In this document: positions 8,176 through 15,574 of the stretch, in pieces
Position numbering within the stretch: the first letter of the stretch is position 1
Layout: each line of letters opens with the position of its first letter
Assembly: GCF_041080815.1 (NCBI RefSeq)
Contig: NZ_CP160205.1
Coordinates: forward strand, 3,844,001 to 3,908,000
Length of the DNA stretch: 64,000 bases
Direction: 5' to 3'
Source of the DNA: Mucilaginibacter yixingensis
GTDB taxonomy: Bacteria; Bacteroidota; Bacteroidia; Sphingobacteriales; Sphingobacteriaceae
Position numbers and translations under genes: made by a program
The notes under the pieces: model-generated
Seen by the model: the letters and a program-made list of their open reading frames with translations, nothing else
Databases searched by the model: none
What the model was told of the DNA's origin: nothing

Positions 8176-8463
8176 ACCAGGATTTAACGGATTTTTCGTG
8201 AGTCGATATGTTTTAGTACTCAAGAAGGCTTCGCCGTTTTTAGGATTGACAGGATCTTGAGGATCATATAGCATAAAAAAAAGCTCTGCACTTGCAGAGC
8301 TTTTTTTTATGCTATGTTAGGTCATGCCGAACTTGTTTCGGCAACCCATATGCTAAGTAAACGATGCGACCTGTCTAGTGGGGTCCCGAAACAAGTTCGG
8401 GATGACCTGTAACGTAACCTAAACATCCTGTCAATCCTAAAAATCCGTTAAATCCTGGTTCAA
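8169..8463. repeat. Nested palindromic element A (CCAGGATTTAACGG arms, GTCATGCCGAAC core)
   Basis: The outer arms are inverted. The left begins GTCTTGAACCAGGATTTAAC at 8169 and carries TTAGGATTGACAGGAT near 8240-8255. The right reads CATCCTGTCAATCCTAA then AATCCGTTAAATCCTGG, ending at 8463. Between them lie a terminator hairpin (8266-8316) and a second inverted pair at 8321-8407 (GTCATGCCGAACTTGTTTCG / GTCCCGAAACAAGTTCGGG). The left tip overlaps the dapA stop codon. The same arms occur at 13.8, 34.3, 35.2, 45.6, 51.4, 62.2 and 64.0 kb. Confidence 0.9.
8266..8316. terminator. Bidirectional terminator inside element A
   Basis: The stem GCTCTGC/GCAGAGC is extended by eight A:T pairs and by ATAGCAT/ATGCTAT, giving a nearly perfect palindrome with A and T runs on both sides. 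It should terminate dapA. Confidence 0.85.
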
Positions 8464-8465
8464 AA

Positions 8466-8503
8466 CAAAAAAAGGCCGCTACATTACTATAGCGGCCCTT
8501 TTT
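8466..8503 (-). terminator. Terminator of the histone-H1-like gene
   Basis: On the minus strand GGGCCGCTA pairs with TAGCGGCC across a short loop and is followed by seven T residues. It lies 17 bases beyond the stop codon of the small gene. A T-rich run on the other side makes it potentially bidirectional. Confidence 0.85.
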
Positions 8504-8519
8504 ATATTTTAGTCTCTAA

Positions 8520-8699
8520 TTAGCTGACGCTGTTTTTTGAATCCTGAACTTCCAGACGGATAGCCTGAGCCAGGTTTTTCAGTTCCTGCATGCCTTTGCG
8601 CAAACGGGTACCTGCAGCGTTGTTTCCTTTGTTATAAAATTTGTCAGCATCAGCTTCCAGTGACGCGATGAGTTCCTTTACATCGGTAAATTTTTTCAT
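8520..8699 (-). CDS. Histone-H1/Hc1-like small protein
   Basis: A 59-residue frame read directly from the minus strand: starts MKKFTDVKELIASLEADAD, then FYNKGNNAAGTRLRKGMQEL, then KNLAQAIRLEVQDSKNS. It matches my memory of the small proteins annotated as histone H1 in Bacteroidetes, which share KFY-KGNKAAGTR-RKGMQ-LK and are thought to coat or compact DNA. The protein is one or two charged helices without membrane or signal segments. An AAAGGAG sequence lies at 8708-8714, an unusually clear Shine-Dalgarno site for this genome, suggesting high expression. It is followed by its own strong terminator, so it is a single-gene unit. Confidence 0.85.
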   Translation of the reverse strand: MKKFTDVKELIASLEADADKFYNKGNNAAGTRLRKGMQELKNLAQAIRLEVQDSKNSVS

Positions 8700-8707
8700 G
8701 TGAATTA

Positions 8708-8714
8708 CTCCTTT
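8708..8714 (-). promoter_or_regulatory. Strong Shine-Dalgarno site (AAAGGAG) of the histone-like gene
   Basis: AAAGGAG sits eight bases before the ATG on the minus strand. Most other starts in this window have no such site, so this one stands out and fixes the start. TATTTTTA just upstream is a near-match promoter box. Confidence 0.6.
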
Positions 8715-9047
8715 AAAAATACTTTGAGGTTTATTGTTTTAACATAGCTAATCTAACGCGTTTTTTCTTTAAAAAAAAATTTGCCTTTTAATTTTTAAGC
8801 CCTCTAAAAGCTTTTTTTCAGCAAGTTAGAGGTGGTTTGTTAAAAAAATCAATTCTCAGTTAGCAAGTTTTTAATTAAACAAACATCCCAATAGCATTCT
8901 TTAATTTTAATTGCGATAATTTTTACATTATCACAATTATGACATTCACATGAAAATTATTTGAACCACCTGTTATTTTCAATTAGTTAACATTAAATAA
9001 ACACTGATTTTATTGATTATCAGGCAATAAGTTAACCCTTTTAGTAT
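8715..9047. other. AT-rich upstream region of the histone-like gene
   Basis: About 330 bases, strongly AT-rich with long A and T runs and no reading frame. A weak inverted pair CCTCTAA/TTAGAGG lies near 8800-8832. It probably carries upstream control sequence for the abundant histone-like gene and separates it from the bshB1 end. Confidence 0.5.
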
Positions 9048-9773
9048 TTATTTAAGTAACAGTAAATGTTCTATACCCAGTATTTTTTTGGAGGTAAAAC
9101 CCTCGCCGTATTTGGCGTTGATACTCTTTCCAAATTCACGACCACGCCCCTCTACCACCTGCACAAACTCTGGCGATGAAATGTAGGTTTGCGGCTCATG
9201 CTCCCAATCAGGATTATGAAACTGCGAGCCATAGGCAAAGATGCTGGCCATCTTTTTATCCCAATACTCGGTAACATCTACAATAATGTCGGGGTGGATG
9301 TAATTATCCTGTATAAAGTGCAGCACCTGGGTTGGGCGCCACTCCTGCTGCGCATTACCGGCATCGTCAAAAGTCTCTATCTTACGCAGGCCCGATAAGA
9401 AACAGGCTGTCTCAACCAGTTGATTTGCCCGGCCATGATCAGGGTGACGATCATGATAGGCATTGGTAATTACTACCTGCGGCCTAAACTTGCGAATGGC
9501 ACCAATCACCTTTAGTTGATACTCGCGGGTATTTTCAAAAAAAGCGTCTGGGATGGCAAGATTCTCGCGCACGGCCAGGCCGAGAATTTCGGCAGCGGCG
9601 GCGGCTTCACTATCGCGAATCTCGGCAGAGCCGCGGGTACCCATTTCGCCACGGGTTAAATCAACAATACCTACTTTATGGCCCATGGCCACGTGTTTGG
9701 CAATGGTACCCCCGCAGCCCAGTTCGGCATCATCGGGGTGCACGGCTAAAACCAGTATATCTAACTTAAGCAT
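9048..9773 (-). CDS. bshB1: Bacillithiol biosynthesis deacetylase BshB1
   Basis: A 241-residue zinc-dependent deacetylase of the LmbE/PIG-L fold. BshB1 removes the acetyl group from GlcNAc-malate to give GlcN-malate, the second step in making the thiol bacillithiol. The zinc motif AHPDDAELGCGGT starts at residue ~10, and the second histidine motif HDRHPDHGRA lies near 107. The Bacteroidetes BshB1 hallmarks TRGEMGTRG and FGSQFHNPD-like (YGSQFHNPD) are present. The promoter box TAAGTTTG (9778-9785) ends four bases before ATG and overlaps the gpx stop codon, so the gene can be transcribed alone as a leaderless mRNA as well as from the upstream operon. Confidence 0.93.
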   Translation of the reverse strand: MLKLDILVLAVHPDDAELGCGGTIAKHVAMGHKVGIVDLTRGEMGTRGSAEIRDSEAAAAAEILGLAVRENLAIPDAFFENTREYQLKVIGAIRKFRPQVVITNAYHDRHPDHGRANQLVETACFLSGLRKIETFDDAGNAQQEWRPTQVLHFIQDNYIHPDIIVDVTEYWDKKMASIFAYGSQFHNPDWEHEPQTYISSPEFVQVVEGRGREFGKSINAKYGEGFTSKKILGIEHLLLLK

Positions 9774-9777
9774 GGCG

Positions 9778-9785
9778 CAAACTTA
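9778..9785 (-). promoter_or_regulatory. TAAGTTTG box four bases before bshB1 ATG
   Basis: A perfect TAnnTTTG on the minus strand, followed by CGCC and then ATG. The first three bases are the stop codon of gpx. The spacing predicts transcription starting at or next to the start codon. Confidence 0.65.
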
Positions 9786-10304
9786 AGCATGTTGCAGCAC
9801 TTGTGGCTGCAAGCTCAACAGTCTGTCAATCTTTTTACGGATCTTTGATGAAGTGGGCTTGGTAAACGGGTAGAAAAAGTCTACCACATGCCCCTCCTGG
9901 TCGATCAGATATTTATGAAAATTCCAGCGCGGCGCGTTGTGTACATGCCCGTTCTGCTTTTTATCCGCCAGAAATTTATACAGCGGATGTGCATACTCGC
10001 CCCGGACGCGTGTTTTCTCAAACAACGAAAAATGCGCATCAAAATTCATCACACAAAATTTGCTGATGCCGCTACCCTCCAAGGGTTCTTGTGCGCCAAA
10101 ATCGTTTGATGGAAAAGCAAGCACTTCAAAATCTCTGCCGGCATAAAGGCGGCGCAGTTCTTCAAGCTCTTTAAGTTGTGGGGTGAAACCGCATTGAGAG
10201 GCGGTATTAACAATCAACAGCACCTTATCTTTATACTCGCTAAGGCTAATCTCTTCACCGTTCAGTTTTTTAACCCTGAACTGGTAAATACTTTTATCGT
10301 CCAT
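9783..10304 (-). CDS. Glutathione peroxidase-family thiol peroxidase
   Basis: A 173-residue thioredoxin-fold peroxidase that reduces peroxides in the cytoplasm. The catalytic motif NTASQCGFTPQ carries Cys rather than selenocysteine. FPSNDFGAQEP supplies the conserved Gln, and WNFHKYLID holds the conserved Trp and Asn. The subunit form resembles monomeric bacterial BtuE/Gpx enzymes, which usually accept electrons from thioredoxin. Its position between a DUF4294 gene and bshB1 (9 bases from bshB1) suggests a small thiol/peroxide defence unit. Use of bacillithiol as reductant is only inference. Confidence 0.92.
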   Translation of the reverse strand: MDDKSIYQFRVKKLNGEEISLSEYKDKVLLIVNTASQCGFTPQLKELEELRRLYAGRDFEVLAFPSNDFGAQEPLEGSGISKFCVMNFDAHFSLFEKTRVRGEYAHPLYKFLADKKQNGHVHNAPRWNFHKYLIDQEGHVVDFFYPFTKPTSSKIRKKIDRLLSLQPQVLQHA

Positions 10305-10307
10305 TAA

Positions 10308-10919
10308 TCAATTATTATAGGAAACATAGCCGGCCGATTTCAGGATCGATTCAATATCGCGCTCCTGCTCGGGGTCATACGTTTCTTTCAGGTTGTGCCC
10401 AAACAGGCGCGCTACGCTTTGCAGCATAAACGCATTAAGGCCACCTTTCAATTCTTTCAACATCTCAAAACTGGTGGCGCCGGTTTCGCGGTTAACCAGT
10501 TTAATTAATATCTCTCCCTGTGTAATCGTCAGGTTTTTTACCTCCCGATTAAATAAGCTTTTTATTTCGTCTTCACATTGGTTAATCATCTCCTTCTGCT
10601 TGTGCTTGTCACCGGTAGTGGCTAAATCCCGCTGTAGTTTCTGGTAGCGCTCATTAGCAAAGCGAACATAGGGTAATACTTTATAAACGTTATACCGCAG
10701 GCGCATGTAATCGTCGCGGTCTTTCTGGCTCTTAAAAATTCGGGTATCAACAATCTGTACATCTTTGGTTACCACCCATGGAATGAGCTCACCTTGATAT
10801 TCTGTCAGATATGTTTTAATGGTATCATTTTTGCCCAGTTTAGGGCGTGGCAATGCGCTTTGTGACCATGATGTGATGGTCAGGAGACAGAACAAGCACA
10901 AAAAGCCAATAAATTTCAT
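10308..10919 (-). CDS. DUF4294-family exported protein
   Basis: A 203-residue protein with a signal peptide (MKFIGFLCLFCLLTITSWSQS). A mostly helical body follows, with the family-typical blocks IPWVVTKDVQIVDTR, RLRYNVYKVLPYVRFA and GLNAFMLQSVARLFGHNLKETYDPEQERDIE. The family is Bacteroidetes-restricted as far as I know and has no assigned function. The product is probably periplasmic. The gene leads the DUF4294-gpx-bshB1 run, with three bases between its stop and the gpx start, and has a perfect TATTTTTG box 14 bases before ATG. Confidence 0.85.
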   Translation of the reverse strand: MKFIGFLCLFCLLTITSWSQSALPRPKLGKNDTIKTYLTEYQGELIPWVVTKDVQIVDTRIFKSQKDRDDYMRLRYNVYKVLPYVRFANERYQKLQRDLATTGDKHKQKEMINQCEDEIKSLFNREVKNLTITQGEILIKLVNRETGATSFEMLKELKGGLNAFMLQSVARLFGHNLKETYDPEQERDIESILKSAGYVSYNN

Positions 10920-10933
10920 AATTTTACGTATTG

Positions 10934-10941
10934 CAAAAATA
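10934..10941 (-). promoter_or_regulatory. TATTTTTG promoter box of the DUF4294-gpx-bshB1 operon
   Basis: A perfect TAnnTTTG match on the minus strand, 14 bases before the start codon, which predicts a very short leader. Confidence 0.6.
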
Positions 10942-11020
10942 ATGCTATTTTTTGTTCAGTTTTACCAATAACACTAAATATTTTTTTTGCCCATACTGAA
11001 ACTCAAACCGTTACCGCCCA

Positions 11021-13249
11021 ATGAAGGAAATAGTGATAGACCTGGAAGCCGAAAAGAACGAGATACTTAAACGGTACCGGGCTTTGCTGCGAGCGTCTAA
11101 GTCTACCCTGCAAAAGGGCGATAAGCGCATGATCCGCAAAGCCTTTGATATGGCTTTAGAGAGCCACAAAGACATGCGCCGCAAAAGTGGCGAGCCCTAT
11201 ATTTACCACCCCATTGCCGTTGCGCAGATTGCTGCCGAAGAAATTGGCCTGGGCACCACCTCTATTGTGTGCGCCCTGCTGCATGACGTGGTAGAGGATA
11301 CCGATCTTACCCTGGAGGATATTGAACGCGAATTTGGTAAAAAAGTAGCCCGTATTATTGACGGACTTACCAAAATATCGGGTGTATTTGATACCAATAG
11401 CTCGCTGCAGGCCGAGAACTTCCGTAAAATGCTGCTTACCCTGGCCGATGACGTGAGGGTAATATTGATCAAGCTGGCAGACAGGCTGCATAACATGCGC
11501 ACCATGGAGTTTATGCCGCGCGATAAGCAGCTTAAGCTCTCCAGCGAAACCGTATACTTATATGCCCCGCTGGCACACCGCCTGGGTTTATATGCCATAA
11601 AGTCAGAACTGGAAGACCTTTCTATGAAATACATGGAAAGCGAAACTTATCAGTTTATTAAAGTCAAACTAAACGAAAAGAAGGCCGAGCGGGAAAGATT
11701 TATTCGTGATTTTATTGAGCCTATTAAAAAAACTTTAGAGGCACAAGAATTACATGCCGATGTGTTCGGGCGGCCGAAATCAATCCACTCCATCTGGAAT
11801 AAGATGAAAAAGAAATCAATACCCTTTGAGGAGGTGTATGATTTGTTTGCCATTCGTATTATTCTGGATAGTGCGCCCGACCAGGAGAAATCTGAGTGCT
11901 GGAAGGCTTACTCTATTGTAACCGATCAGTATCGCCCTAACCCCGACCGCCTGCGCGATTGGATTTCATCGCCGAAGGCAAATGGTTATGAGTCGTTGCA
12001 TACCACAGTAATGGGTCCGCGTGGACAATGGGTGGAAGTGCAGATTCGTACCAAACGCATGAATGAGATTGCCGAGAAGGGTTTTGCGGCGCACTGGAAA
12101 TATAAAGAAGCCAGTACCGATAGCGGTCTGGACCAATGGATCCAAAAAGTGCGCGAAATGCTGCGTAACCCGGACTCAAACGCGCTCGACTTCCTGGACG
12201 ATTTTAAGATGAACCTTTTTAGCGATGAGATTTTCATCTTTACGCCTAAAGGTGCATTGATTCAGCTGCCATCAAACGCTACGGCGCTTGATTTTGCCTT
12301 CGAAATTCACTCTGATGTAGGTGCCAGCTGTATTGGTGCTAAAGTGAACCACAAGCTGGTACCACTGAGCTATAAACTGCAAAATGGCGACCAGGTAGAG
12401 ATTATTACCTCCAGCAAGCAAACACCTAAAGAGGATTGGCTGAACTTTGTGGTAACCGCAAAGGCCAAGGCCAAAATCAAATCTTCACTTAAAGAAGAAA
12501 AACGCAAGGTTGCCGAGGATGGCAAAGAGATACTGGAGCGCAAGCTGAAATCGTTGAAGATTACCTATAACTCAGACAATCTTCAAAAACTGAGTTATTA
12601 CTTTAAGCTGCAAACCACGCAAGATCTGTTCTATAACGTAGCCCGCGGCCTGATCGATCTAAAGGACCTGCGTGAATACCAGGCTTCTGAGAAACTGATT
12701 GAAGCCAAGCCTCAGGATAAAATTGAAGCCGAACAGGTGCAAAGCCTGCTCAAAAGCATTAAGGCTAAAGACAGCGACATCTTGCTGATTGGTGAAGATC
12801 TGCAAAAGATTGACTACACCCTGGCGGCCTGCTGTAACCCCATCCCGGGGGATGACGTTTTTGGCTTCATCACCGTGAACGAGGGCATTAAGATACACCG
12901 TACTAACTGCCCTAACGCCACCAAGCTGATGAGCAACTACGGCTACCGCATTGTAAAAGCCCGCTGGACCAACCAACAAGAACTGGCCTTCCTGACTGGC
13001 TTACGTATCACCGGCATTGATGATGTGGGCTTGATTAACAAGCTAACCACGGTTATCTCTACCGATTTTGGCGTCAACATCCGCTCTATCACGGTAGATA
13101 GCGATAACGGCATCTTCGAGGGATCGATTATGGTATATGTAAATGATACACAGCACCTGGACAACCTGATTAAACGCTTGAAAATGGTACGGGGCGTTAC
13201 CGCGGTAACCCGGTTCGATTCGCCGCAGTCAATTGGCCGGGCGAGCTAA
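11021..13249 (+). CDS. Bifunctional (p)ppGpp synthetase/hydrolase (RelA/SpoT)
   Basis: A 742-residue long RSH enzyme. The N-terminal HD hydrolase domain shows YHPIAVAQIAAE and LLHDVVEDTD (residues ~86-95, metal-binding HD pair). The synthetase domain follows from ~250 (GRPKSIHSIWNKM, YDLFAIRIIL, EVQIRTKRMNEIAEKGFAAHWKYK). Then come TGS (~405-470), the cysteine-containing zinc-finger-like segment (ACCNPIPGDDVFGFIT and HRTNCPNA) and a C-terminal ACT domain (~658-735). The intact HD pair indicates that it both makes and degrades the alarmone. Adjacent fur suggests a stress-regulator neighbourhood. A long T-tract (TATTTTTTTTG) upstream blurs the promoter box. Confidence 0.95.
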   Translation: MKEIVIDLEAEKNEILKRYRALLRASKSTLQKGDKRMIRKAFDMALESHKDMRRKSGEPYIYHPIAVAQIAAEEIGLGTTSIVCALLHDVVEDTDLTLEDIEREFGKKVARIIDGLTKISGVFDTNSSLQAENFRKMLLTLADDVRVILIKLADRLHNMRTMEFMPRDKQLKLSSETVYLYAPLAHRLGLYAIKSELEDLSMKYMESETYQFIKVKLNEKKAERERFIRDFIEPIKKTLEAQELHADVFGRPKSIHSIWNKMKKKSIPFEEVYDLFAIRIILDSAPDQEKSECWKAYSIVTDQYRPNPDRLRDWISSPKANGYESLHTTVMGPRGQWVEVQIRTKRMNEIAEKGFAAHWKYKEASTDSGLDQWIQKVREMLRNPDSNALDFLDDFKMNLFSDEIFIFTPKGALIQLPSNATALDFAFEIHSDVGASCIGAKVNHKLVPLSYKLQNGDQVEIITSSKQTPKEDWLNFVVTAKAKAKIKSSLKEEKRKVAEDGKEILERKLKSLKITYNSDNLQKLSYYFKLQTTQDLFYNVARGLIDLKDLREYQASEKLIEAKPQDKIEAEQVQSLLKSIKAKDSDILLIGEDLQKIDYTLAACCNPIPGDDVFGFITVNEGIKIHRTNCPNATKLMSNYGYRIVKARWTNQQELAFLTGLRITGIDDVGLINKLTTVISTDFGVNIRSITVDSDNGIFEGSIMVYVNDTQHLDNLIKRLKMVRGVTAVTRFDSPQSIGRAS

Positions 13250-13301
13250 TTGGAGATTAGTGATCAGTTAATCAGAGATTAGTAAATTATGCTGTTAAAA
13301 A

Positions 13302-13338
13302 ACTTTCGGACTTTCGGACTTTTCGGACTTCCGGACTA
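13302..13338 (+). repeat. TTTCGGAC short tandem repeat upstream of fur promoter
   Basis: Four near-perfect copies of an 8-9 base unit (ACTTTCGG type) end seven bases before the fur promoter box. A similar tract stands before the alaS promoter at 53768-53804. Confidence 0.75.
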
Positions 13339-13344
13339 AAACGC

Positions 13345-13352
13345 TACTTTTG
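13345..13352 (+). promoter_or_regulatory. TACTTTTG promoter box of the Fur-family gene
   Basis: A perfect TAnnTTTG, 18 bases before ATG 13371. Confidence 0.65.
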
Positions 13353-13370
13353 AATTTGTAAACAACAACT

Positions 13371-13841
13371 ATGCTTCAACAAGAGTCTATTGATATGGTA
13401 AGAAAAATTTTCGAGGCCTACCTTGAAAATAAAAGCCTGCGGAAAACGCCCGAGCGCTTTGCCATATTAGAGGAAATATATTCGCGCAATGACCATTTTG
13501 ATGTGGAATCGTTATACATCCACATGAAGAATAAAAAATACCGTGTTAGTCGCGCCACGGTTTATAATACGCTGGAGCTGCTCGTGTCATGCGATCTGGT
13601 GACCAAACACCAGTTTGGCAAAAACATGGCGCAGTTTGAAAAATCATACGGTTACAAACAGCATGACCATATTATTTGCATTGACTGCGGCAAAGTGGTT
13701 GAGTTTTGCGATCCGCGCATTCAGCAGATCCAGAGCATGATGGGCGATATCCTGAAATTTGATATCAAACACCACTCGCTTAACCTATATGGCAACTGCA
13801 CTAAACTAAAAGACGGTAATTGCGACCGCAGAGCCGTTTAA
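13371..13841 (+). CDS. Fur-family metal-responsive repressor
   Basis: A 156-residue transcription regulator. The winged-helix DNA-binding half is at the N-terminus (RKTPERFAILEEIYSRNDHFDVESLY, then SRATVYNTLELL as recognition helix). The dimerisation/metal half carries YKQHDHIICIDCGKVVEF with the CxxC-like pair incomplete (one Cys at CIDCG, later GNCTKLKDGNC). Such proteins repress iron, zinc or peroxide genes when metal-loaded. Which metal it senses is uncertain; the C-terminal NC...NC pattern suits a structural zinc. Its stop codon is immediately followed by the tip of repeat element B. The TTTCGGAC tandem tract upstream could be an operator-spacing element. Confidence 0.88.
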   Translation: MLQQESIDMVRKIFEAYLENKSLRKTPERFAILEEIYSRNDHFDVESLYIHMKNKKYRVSRATVYNTLELLVSCDLVTKHQFGKNMAQFEKSYGYKQHDHIICIDCGKVVEFCDPRIQQIQSMMGDILKFDIKHHSLNLYGNCTKLKDGNCDRRAV

Positions 13842-14060
13842 ACCAGGATTGTCTGAACCAGGATTTAACGGATTTTTAAGATTAACAGGATACAAATCCT
13901 CTATTTTTACAGAAAGCCTTCGGCATGCCGAAGGCTTTCTGTTTTTCTCCTTTGTCATTGCGGAGACCGAAGCAATGACAAGTTGCTTTGAACGCCTATA
14001 TACATGGTCTATTTTTTTAAAATCCTGTAAATCTTAAAAATCCGTACAATCCTGGTTCAA
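13840..14060. repeat. Nested palindromic element B (arms around a terminator and a mini GTCATTGCG core)
   Basis: The left arm starts at the fur stop codon (TAAACCAGGATTG, then a duplicated tip GTCTGAACCAGGATTTAACG) and runs to 13892. The right arm is 14019-14060 (AAAATCCTGTAAATC, then AATCCTGGTTCAA). Inside are a 32-base perfect palindrome and a reduced GTCATTGCGGAG/GAAGCAATGACA pair at 13954-13980. A short open frame across this region is repeat sequence, not a gene. Confidence 0.85.
13910..13946 (+). terminator. Terminator of fur inside element B
   Basis: A 32-base perfect palindrome (CAGAAAGCCTTCGGCA and its complement) is followed by five T residues. It is bidirectional in principle. Confidence 0.8.
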
Positions 14061-14076
14061 TTGCAAACTAAAGTTT

Positions 14077-14084
14077 TAACTTTG
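14077..14084 (+). promoter_or_regulatory. TAACTTTG promoter box of purA
   Basis: A perfect TAnnTTTG followed by CCCCC, 17 bases after the repeat arm and 30 bases before ATG 14115. Confidence 0.65.
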
Positions 14085-14114
14085 CCCCCTTTCAAATAAT
14101 TGACTTACACTAAA

Positions 14115-15392
14115 ATGGCAGTTGACGTTTTATTAGGCCTGCAATGGGGCGACGAAGGAAAAGGGAAAATTGTTGACGTTTTAAGCGCAGGCTACGATCT
14201 GATTGCTCGCTTTCAGGGCGGTCCGAACGCCGGGCACACCCTTGAGTTTGACGGAAAGAAATTTGTGCTGAATACCATCCCTTCAGGTATCTTTTTTGAG
14301 AACACGCTAAACCTGATTGGTAACGGCGTAGTGATTGATCCAATCACCCTGAAAAAAGAGCTGGACAAACTGAAAGATGCCGGCCATGACCTGTTGGCTA
14401 AAGGCAACCTGGTTATTGCTAAAAAAGCGCACCTGATATTACCAACCCACCAGTTGCTGGATGCCGCTTCTGAAAAGAAAATGGGCGAAGGCAAAATTGG
14501 TTCTACACTAAAAGGTATCGGTCCAACTTATATGGATAAAACCGGCCGTAACGGTTTACGTGTAGGCGATATTACCCTGCCAGATTTTAAAGAGCGTTAT
14601 GAGAAACTGGTAGCTAAACACACCTCGATGCTGCAATCGCTATATGGCGAGGTGGTTGACTTTGCAGAGCGCGAAGCGGCCTTCTTTGAAGCTATCGATC
14701 TGATCAAGAAATTCCCGCTGGTTGATTCTGAGCATTTTGTTAATGGTTACCTGAAAGACGGCAAAAAAGTGCTGGCCGAAGGTGCACAAGGCGCAATGCT
14801 TGATATTGACTTTGGTTCATACCCATTTGTTACTTCATCAAACACTACTGCTGCCGGTGCTTGCACTGGTTTAGGTATTGCTCCGCGTCAGATTGGCGAT
14901 GTGATTGGTATTTTTAAAGCATACTGTACCCGCGTTGGCGGTGGCCCGTTCCCTACCGAGTTAGAGAACGAGACCGGCGAAGAACTGCGTCGCGTTGGTC
15001 ATGAGTTTGGTGCTACTACCGGCAGACCGCGCCGTACCGGCTGGATTGACCTTCCTGCCCTGAAATATGCCATTATGCTGAACGGCGTTACCCAACTGGT
15101 AATGACTAAAGCTGACGTATTGAGCGGTTTTGAAAAAATCTATGCTTGTACACACTACAACTATAATGGCGAGGTGATTGATTACATGCCATACGATATC
15201 TGCACCATTAAACCAGAGCCTATATACCAGGAAATTGACGGCTGGAACGAAGATCTGACCGGCATCACCAAACTGGATGAGATTCCAGCACGTCTGAAAT
15301 CATACATCGACTATTTGGAAGCACAACTGGGCGTTCCGGTTAAGTACCTGTCTGTTGGTCCAGACCGTGTGCAGACGCTGACTTTGCATTAA
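14115..15392 (+). CDS. purA: Adenylosuccinate synthetase
   Basis: A 425-residue cytosolic enzyme that uses GTP to join IMP and aspartate, the first step from IMP to AMP. The phosphate-binding loop LQWGDEGKGKIVD with catalytic Asp, GGPNAGHTL with catalytic His, KGIGPTYMDK and GTTTGRPRRTG-like (GATTGRPRRTGW) segments are all present. ATG at 14115 gives MAVDVLLGLQWGDEGKG, the normal start; TTG 14100 would add five residues. A strong terminator at 15530-15558 ends the unit. The gene stands near the PurF-like gene but is separately transcribed. Confidence 0.96.
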   Translation: MAVDVLLGLQWGDEGKGKIVDVLSAGYDLIARFQGGPNAGHTLEFDGKKFVLNTIPSGIFFENTLNLIGNGVVIDPITLKKELDKLKDAGHDLLAKGNLVIAKKAHLILPTHQLLDAASEKKMGEGKIGSTLKGIGPTYMDKTGRNGLRVGDITLPDFKERYEKLVAKHTSMLQSLYGEVVDFAEREAAFFEAIDLIKKFPLVDSEHFVNGYLKDGKKVLAEGAQGAMLDIDFGSYPFVTSSNTTAAGACTGLGIAPRQIGDVIGIFKAYCTRVGGGPFPTELENETGEELRRVGHEFGATTGRPRRTGWIDLPALKYAIMLNGVTQLVMTKADVLSGFEKIYACTHYNYNGEVIDYMPYDICTIKPEPIYQEIDGWNEDLTGITKLDEIPARLKSYIDYLEAQLGVPVKYLSVGPDRVQTLTLH

Positions 15393-15414
15393 TAAAAACC
15401 CGTTGTTCCCACCA

Positions 15415-15498
15415 TGTCATGCTGAGGAACGAAGCATCTCAGAGGACAGTCCTGATTACCTGTCCGCAAAGATTCTTCGCTATGCTCAGAATGACAAA
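15415..15498. repeat. GTCATGCTGAGGAACGAAGC palindromic repeat
   Basis: An imperfect inverted pair (TCATGCTGAGGAACGAAGCA / CTTCGCTATGCTCAGAATGA) lies between the purA stop and its terminator. It is a diverged member of the GTCATTGCGAGGAACGAAGC family found at 35.3, 52.6, 53.3, 53.6 and 58.0 kb. Confidence 0.7.
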
Positions 15499-15529
15499 CG
15501 AGGCAATGACGCAATGATATAAAATTCCA

Positions 15530-15558
15530 TGCCTGCCCTACCCGGCAGGCATTTTTGT
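15530..15558 (+). terminator. Terminator of purA
   Basis: ATGCCTGCC and GGCAGGCAT flank CTACCC and are followed by TTTTTG. The T-run leads straight into the pabB promoter box. Confidence 0.85.
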
Positions 15559-15562
15559 TTAT

Positions 15563-15570
15563 TACTTTTG
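15563..15570 (+). promoter_or_regulatory. TACTTTTG box four bases before pabB GTG
   Basis: A perfect TAnnTTTG, then CCCC, then GTG. This is the same spacing as bshB1, gpmI, nuoH and murI, and predicts a leaderless transcript. Confidence 0.65.
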
Positions 15571-15574
15571 CCCC

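Noticed and set aside
8169..8463. Insertion sequence or MITE with transposase
   Set aside because: No transposase frame and no clear target duplication; arms are diverged and cores interchangeable. A MITE-like origin cannot be excluded but is not shown.
13849..14037. 62-codon open frame after fur
   Set aside because: It lies wholly inside repeat element B, including its terminator palindrome, and has no protein-like composition.
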